Shown: piece after piece, positions 60,540-64,000 of the stretch | Layout of the letters: each line of letters opens with the position of its first letter | Position numbering within the stretch: the stretch's first letter is position 1 | Source: Gammaproteobacteria bacterium | GTDB taxonomy: Bacteria > Pseudomonadota > Gammaproteobacteria > HTCC5015 | Assembly: GCA_028284675.1 (NCBI GenBank) | Contig: JANQRI010000041.1 | Location: forward strand, 1 to 64,000 | Direction: 5' to 3' | DNA length: 64,000 nt | Position numbers and translations under genes: made by a program | Notes under the pieces: model-generated | Databases searched by the model: none | Seen by the model: the letters and a program-made list of their open reading frames with translations, nothing else | What the model was told of the DNA's origin: nothing

Positions 60540-61484
60540 TCAGCCGTGATGGTGATGATAATGGCCGACGTGGAAGCTTGCCTGGTAATGGTATGTTGCG
60601 TGACCTCCGAACCGTGAACCGCCGGCAACATAAGAGTCGGCTGTGTTGAGTGCGGCGTCGGCTTTATTCAAATATGTTTTAGCTTCAGCGAATTTATTTT
60701 CAGCCTGCAAAGTTTCAGATTTTGCCAAAGCCCGTTCTGCTTTAGCGATATTAATATTTGCAAATCCACGATGAAACATGCTGAGCCCCTGAACGTTTTT
60801 AAGATCCGCAATGCGATCTTCGATAGAGGCCTGCCTTGTATCAATTTTGCCTTCAACATGGGCGTAATGACTCTCTGCATTTGTCAGAATATGTTCCGCA
60901 CGATGCAGATTAGGTTCGACCCGGTTATCCTGTATTCGTAACGCGGCATCGGGTCTGGATAGGTCTATTTTTGTGCCCGCCCGAGTGAGTGCAGCCGCTG
61001 CAGCGTTCAGTATGGTATCAACACTTGAAACCCTGTTGAGTGCGGCAGTATTGCCCTGGTAGTCAGTGTTGAATGTTGTTAAGCGTTGGCGTAAACCATC
61101 CAGTTGGGCCAGCAGGCTCTGTTGCTGGTCCATCGCAGTTTGTTTTGCGTTGTTCGAACTATGAGAGTAATTAGGCATCAATAGTGAGCCTTGTGTATAC
61201 GCGGCCGGTTGTATATAGCTACTGGTATTGATTGTGTAGGGGCCGATCGCAGGCGGCAGGCTGGAGTATGAAAACGCATAAGCCTGTGATGTAGGTTGCG
61301 GCATATAAAAAAGATTCAGCGGAGGTACATAAGCCTGAAAATTGCTCTGCGTATACATATACTGATTAACTGCGAATGAGAAGTCCGCTGCAGTGTATGG
61401 GTCATATGCAGGCACGGAGTTATTTTGTCCTGCATGATAATTAATCTGATTGCTGATATTTATATTGATACCATCGTATGGCAT
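60540..61484 (-). CDS. Unknown protein with natural poly-His tail
   Basis: 314 residues, no signal peptide or membrane helix. N-terminal third is Tyr/Asn/Pro-rich, low complexity (SYSSLPPAIGPYTIN). The remainder is helical with long coiled-coil character (LDGLRQRLTTFNTDYQGN, ARRALAKSETLQAENK-type heptads). The C terminus ends HVGHYHHHHG. I recognise no family. The His-rich end suggests metal binding. Confidence 0.7.
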   Translation of the reverse strand: MPYDGININISNQINYHAGQNNSVPAYDPYTAADFSFAVNQYMYTQSNFQAYVPPLNLFYMPQPTSQAYAFSYSSLPPAIGPYTINTSSYIQPAAYTQGSLLMPNYSHSSNNAKQTAMDQQQSLLAQLDGLRQRLTTFNTDYQGNTAALNRVSSVDTILNAAAAALTRAGTKIDLSRPDAALRIQDNRVEPNLHRAEHILTNAESHYAHVEGKIDTRQASIEDRIADLKNVQGLSMFHRGFANINIAKAERALAKSETLQAENKFAEAKTYLNKADAALNTADSYVAGGSRFGGHATYHYQASFHVGHYHHHHG

Positions 61485-61718
61485 AGCTGATCTCCTGGCC
61501 TGATAATCTGTATGCTGAATTTAACTATAACCGATCAAGAGGCGTTGGAAAATTACACGGAAGTTATAGTAATGATCAATAGCCGGTAAAAAATACAGCG
61601 ATAGTAATAGTATTTTGACTATTTGCAATTTTTTGAGTGAGGCTGATTTTGAAATTATTACTTTGGAAAAAAACTGACTAAAGTAATAACAGCCGCTGTT
61701 GGCTGTCAAAAAACATGT

Positions 61719-62558
61719 TTAATTAAGCAGCATATTTTGTGTTTCTTTGATTTTTTCCTGATTATCTTCCAGCTCAACGAAGTTGACTTCCGGGTTTAAA
61801 TCCAGTTTTTTGAATGCGGCGACATCTGAATAGTCGTCAATGTTGGCAGCACCGTTTATGTAGCCTCCCTGTAGCAAGGAAACCTGCACGATGTCGGTAT
61901 AGTCGGCAGATCCTTGTGCCGGGCGTTTAAAGTCATAGCATTGTGTGACAACATCCAAAAGGTGTGGTGGAAATTTCCATGTTTCGAGTATAAATTTTCC
62001 GACATGCGGTTGTAATGTATAGATTAACTGGTTGAGTTCGGCTTCATCCTCGAAGTTATCGTCCGATTGTTCGGCAACTGTCAGAATCGGTAGTGTTCCG
62101 ATATTATGAATCAAACCGGCCAACAACCCCTGTTCGGGAGACAGGCCGGGCACGGTGCTGGTTAGTGTGCTGCTGATTGCGGCGACTCCGGTGCTGACAG
62201 ACCAGGCCTCCCTGAATTGTTTATCCAGGGAGTCGGAGGTTGCGGTAAAAATCTGTTTGATTGATAAACTGACTACAAGCTCTTTAACGGTTCTAAGGCC
62301 GATACGGCTGATAATAGTTTGCAGGTCATTCATTTTTTCATAGCCGCGATAAATAGGGCTATTGGCGATGCGAATAAAGTGCGCAGCCAGCGAGCCGTCC
62401 TGGTATAGCAGATCCGCAATATCTTTTGCCGAGCAGTCCTCATGCTCGATATTATGACGGATGCGTAATGCGACTTCGGGTAATGTCGGCAGGACCATTT
62501 TCTCATTGGCGACGGCTTCCTGGATTTTCTGAAAGTATGTTTCCGCGCGCGCGTCCAT
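61719..62558 (-). CDS. HDOD-domain protein
   Basis: 279 residues, a stand-alone HDOD domain: LPTLPEVALRIRHNI, SLAAHFIRIANSPIYRG, IISRIGLRTVKELVVSLSIKQIF and GLLAGLIHNIGTLPILTVA. HDOD proteins usually bind or regulate signalling partners and lack the HD catalytic residues. A strong AAGGAGG site precedes the start. Role here unknown. Confidence 0.9.
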   Translation of the reverse strand: MDARAETYFQKIQEAVANEKMVLPTLPEVALRIRHNIEHEDCSAKDIADLLYQDGSLAAHFIRIANSPIYRGYEKMNDLQTIISRIGLRTVKELVVSLSIKQIFTATSDSLDKQFREAWSVSTGVAAISSTLTSTVPGLSPEQGLLAGLIHNIGTLPILTVAEQSDDNFEDEAELNQLIYTLQPHVGKFILETWKFPPHLLDVVTQCYDFKRPAQGSADYTDIVQVSLLQGGYINGAANIDDYSDVAAFKKLDLNPEVNFVELEDNQEKIKETQNMLLN

Positions 62559-62736
62559 TTGGCCGCCTCCTTAAGAATGATTGCGTTTATACCGGGTGTT
62601 GCTGTTTCATCGGTGAATTGGCGTAAATCTTTAAATCAATGGAATAGGCGGCTGGCCATATGGACTGTGTCTTAACGGGTTTATTCGGGCGGAGCCCGGC
62701 CGCTAACCGGATTGAAAACAATATTCAGGTGCTTAA

Positions 62737-62976
62737 ATGGGACAAAATAAACACCAGCGTTTACCGCTTAATTGGATTTTTCTGGATGTGCTTGGAACGA
62801 TATTACTCGGGCTTGGCCTTTTCGGGCTGTTTGCCGGTGACGAGATTGATATGTTTGGTTTTTTGGAGCTTCGGGACTATGCCTGGCAATATATTATCGG
62901 GGGTGTAATTTTGATGTTGCCGTTATATACGCACTTTATTAAAAAAATATTGGCTGGGCGTAGTTCTAAACAATAG
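62737..62976 (+). CDS. Small inner-membrane protein, unknown
   Basis: 79 residues with two helices: about 14-32 (WIFLDVLGTILLGLGLFGLF) and 47-66 (AWQYIIGGVILMLPLYTHF), and a basic tail KKILAGRSSK. No family assigned. CAGG upstream. A strong bidirectional terminator follows. Confidence 0.6.
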   Translation: MGQNKHQRLPLNWIFLDVLGTILLGLGLFGLFAGDEIDMFGFLELRDYAWQYIIGGVILMLPLYTHFIKKILAGRSSKQ

Positions 62977-63042
62977 TTGTGTTTTATTGTGGTTGGCAGC
63001 CCGGTGCGTCAAGGTTTTGTATAATAATAGGGGCGTAGATAT

Positions 63043-63072
63043 AAAAAAGCGGGGATGAATCCCCGCTTTTTT
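63043..63072. terminator. Strong bidirectional intrinsic terminator
   Basis: AAAAAAGCGGGGA, TGAA loop, TCCCCGCTTTTTT. A/T runs on both sides serve the plus-strand small membrane gene and the minus-strand nrdB operon. Confidence 0.92.
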
Positions 63073-63073
63073 G

Positions 63074-63268
63074 TTATGAAAACAGTTTTATTGCTTTGGC
63101 TAAGAAGTAGCGTTTGCGTTGTTCTTTTCTTAACATCGCCTGCTGTTGCTCATAGGCGAGCAAATCCGGGTGCAGGTCCTTGTTGCCTCGATATACCCGC
63201 ATCCAACGCAATATACGCTGTGTATTAAAAAACAGCTCTCGATTGCCTGTTGCTTTTTTTCCGGCCAT
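63074..63268 (-). CDS. Small basic protein cotranscribed with nrdB, unknown
   Basis: 64 residues from the ATG at 63268, 18 bases after the nrdB stop. Very basic and helical: AGKKATGNRELFFNTQRILR, then QQAMLRKEQRKRYFLAKAIK. No family recognised. Position right after nrdB and before the terminator implies one transcript. Confidence 0.65.
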   Translation of the reverse strand: MAGKKATGNRELFFNTQRILRWMRVYRGNKDLHPDLLAYEQQQAMLRKEQRKRYFLAKAIKLFS

Positions 63269-63286
63269 AAGCACTCATCTTTAAGG

Positions 63287-64000
63287 TTAATCCCAGTTTA
63301 ATGCACCTCCGGTTTGATATTCTGTGACCCGTGTTTCAAAAAAGTTTTTCTCTTTTTTCAAGTCCAGCACTTCCGACATCCAGGGGAAGGGATTGCTGAC
63401 TCCGGGGTATTGCTCCGGCAGGCCGATCTGCACTAAACGCCGGTTGGCAATGAATTTCACATACTCTTCAAACATTGGTGCATTGAGACCCAAAATCCCT
63501 CTGGGCATCGTGTCATAAGCATACTGAATTTCGAATTTCACACCAGTTCGTATTAACCCGACCATTTCTTCTTTAAAGGCGTCGGTCCAGAGGTGAGGGT
63601 TCTCGATTTTGATCTGATTGATGACATCGATTCCAAAGTTCATATGCATTGATTCATCGCGCATAATGTACTGGAACTGCTCAGCAACACCGGTCATTTT
63701 ATTTCGGCGGCCCATCGATAAAATTTGTGTAAAACCTACGTAGAAGAATATTCCTTCGAATACGACATAAAATGCGATCAGGTCTCGTAACAGTCGCTGA
63801 TCGTTTTCTGTCGTGCCGGTATTGAAGTTAGGGTCAGCCATGCTTTGCGTGTAGGGTAATGCCCATTCGGCTTTGGCAGCGACAGTCGGTAGTTCGCGAT
63901 ACATATTGAATACTTCGGCTTCGTCCAGACCCAGCGATTCCACGCAGTATTGATAAGCATGTGTGTGCAGAGCCTCCTCAAAAGCCTGTCGCAAAAGATA
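63287..64000 (-). CDS. nrdB: Ribonucleotide reductase small subunit, C-terminal part
   Basis: The 3' 237 codons of the gene; the frame is open to the window edge, so the start lies beyond it. Class I R2 subunit that houses the diiron-tyrosyl radical. Visible: FEEALHTHAYQYCVESLGLDE, the iron ligands in YIMRDESMHMNFG (Glu and His), and the C-terminal end VTEYQTGGALNWD, which binds NrdA. Complete residues of the N-terminal ligands are not visible. Confidence 0.96.
   Translation of the reverse strand, partial: YLLRQAFEEALHTHAYQYCVESLGLDEAEVFNMYRELPTVAAKAEWALPYTQSMADPNFNTGTTENDQRLLRDLIAFYVVFEGIFFYVGFTQILSMGRRNKMTGVAEQFQYIMRDESMHMNFGIDVINQIKIENPHLWTDAFKEEMVGLIRTGVKFEIQYAYDTMPRGILGLNAPMFEEYVKFIANRRLVQIGLPEQYPGVSNPFPWMSEVLDLKKEKNFFETRVTEYQTGGALNWD

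Noticed and set aside
1..64000. tRNA, rRNA, CRISPR, prophage or integrase features
   Set aside because: I saw no cloverleaf-type sequences, ordered spacer repeats, or phage or transposase genes anywhere in the window. A tRNAscan run would settle the tRNA question.

Overview
This window looks like a chromosome segment from a free-living gammaproteobacterium with moderate GC. The evidence is the gene content and order: rpsP-rimM-trmD-rplS, guaA with tadA, amtB-glnK, an E. coli-type CysB, an APS-reductase CysH, B12-dependent MetH, and several c-di-GMP proteins (PilZ, GGDEF). I cannot name the genus. There are no tRNA or rRNA genes, CRISPR arrays, prophages or transposase genes. Most of the window is ordinary housekeeping and metabolism, with small accessory patches between operons.

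Layout. 1-4.9 kb: two tandem paralogous large proteins of unknown function. The first is cut by the window edge; the second carries a candidate caspase-like His/Cys domain. 5-9.5 kb: guaA-pilZ-tadA, then the S16/L19 operon. 9.7-13.5 kb: exported TPR and Sel1/TonB_C proteins and a YbjQ protein. 13.5-15.9 kb (minus): a two-gene unknown unit with a possible glycosyltransferase-like protein. 16-25.3 kb: htpG behind a sigma-32-like promoter, an FAD oxidoreductase, hslR, amtB-glnK, an AEC permease, msrA, a diguanylate cyclase and a small membrane protein. 25.27-25.56 kb: a 290-bp non-coding element with near-perfect 32-bp terminal inverted repeats (MITE-like). 25.6-28.1 kb: a CHASE2 Ser/Thr kinase. 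28.7-31.4 kb: gltA, a possible 48-codon gene and ttcA. 31.4-34.6 kb (minus): an osmolyte/ergothioneine-type ABC importer with an outer-membrane DUF3187 protein. 34.7-42 kb: a B12 locus, with metH on the minus strand diverging from a cobalamin riboswitch followed by a TonB receptor, a PduO-type adenosyltransferase and a DUF6580 membrane protein.

42-50.5 kb: an OmpA-type lipoprotein, then sulfate assimilation (cysG, cysH, divergent cysB, siroheme sulfite reductase, DUF934), interrupted by a zinc-ribbon membrane protein and a CYTH phosphatase. 50.6-57.9 kb: dinB, two overlapping hotdog thioesterases, an SLC13/TrkA_C transporter, and small envelope, pentapeptide, AlkB and membrane proteins. 58-60.5 kb: a LysR regulator diverging from pirin and a RutE-like nitroreductase. 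60.5-64 kb: a His-tailed unknown, an HDOD protein, small proteins and the 3' part of nrdB.

Together the genes point to an assimilatory sulfate pathway (SLC13 as possible importer; CysH, CysI and siroheme synthase; CysB as regulator), B12 salvage feeding MetH, and PII-controlled ammonium uptake. The items most worth following up are the caspase-like tandem paralogs, the 290-bp inverted-repeat element and its solo ends that coincide with TAG stop codons, and the unknown pair at 13.5-15.9 kb.
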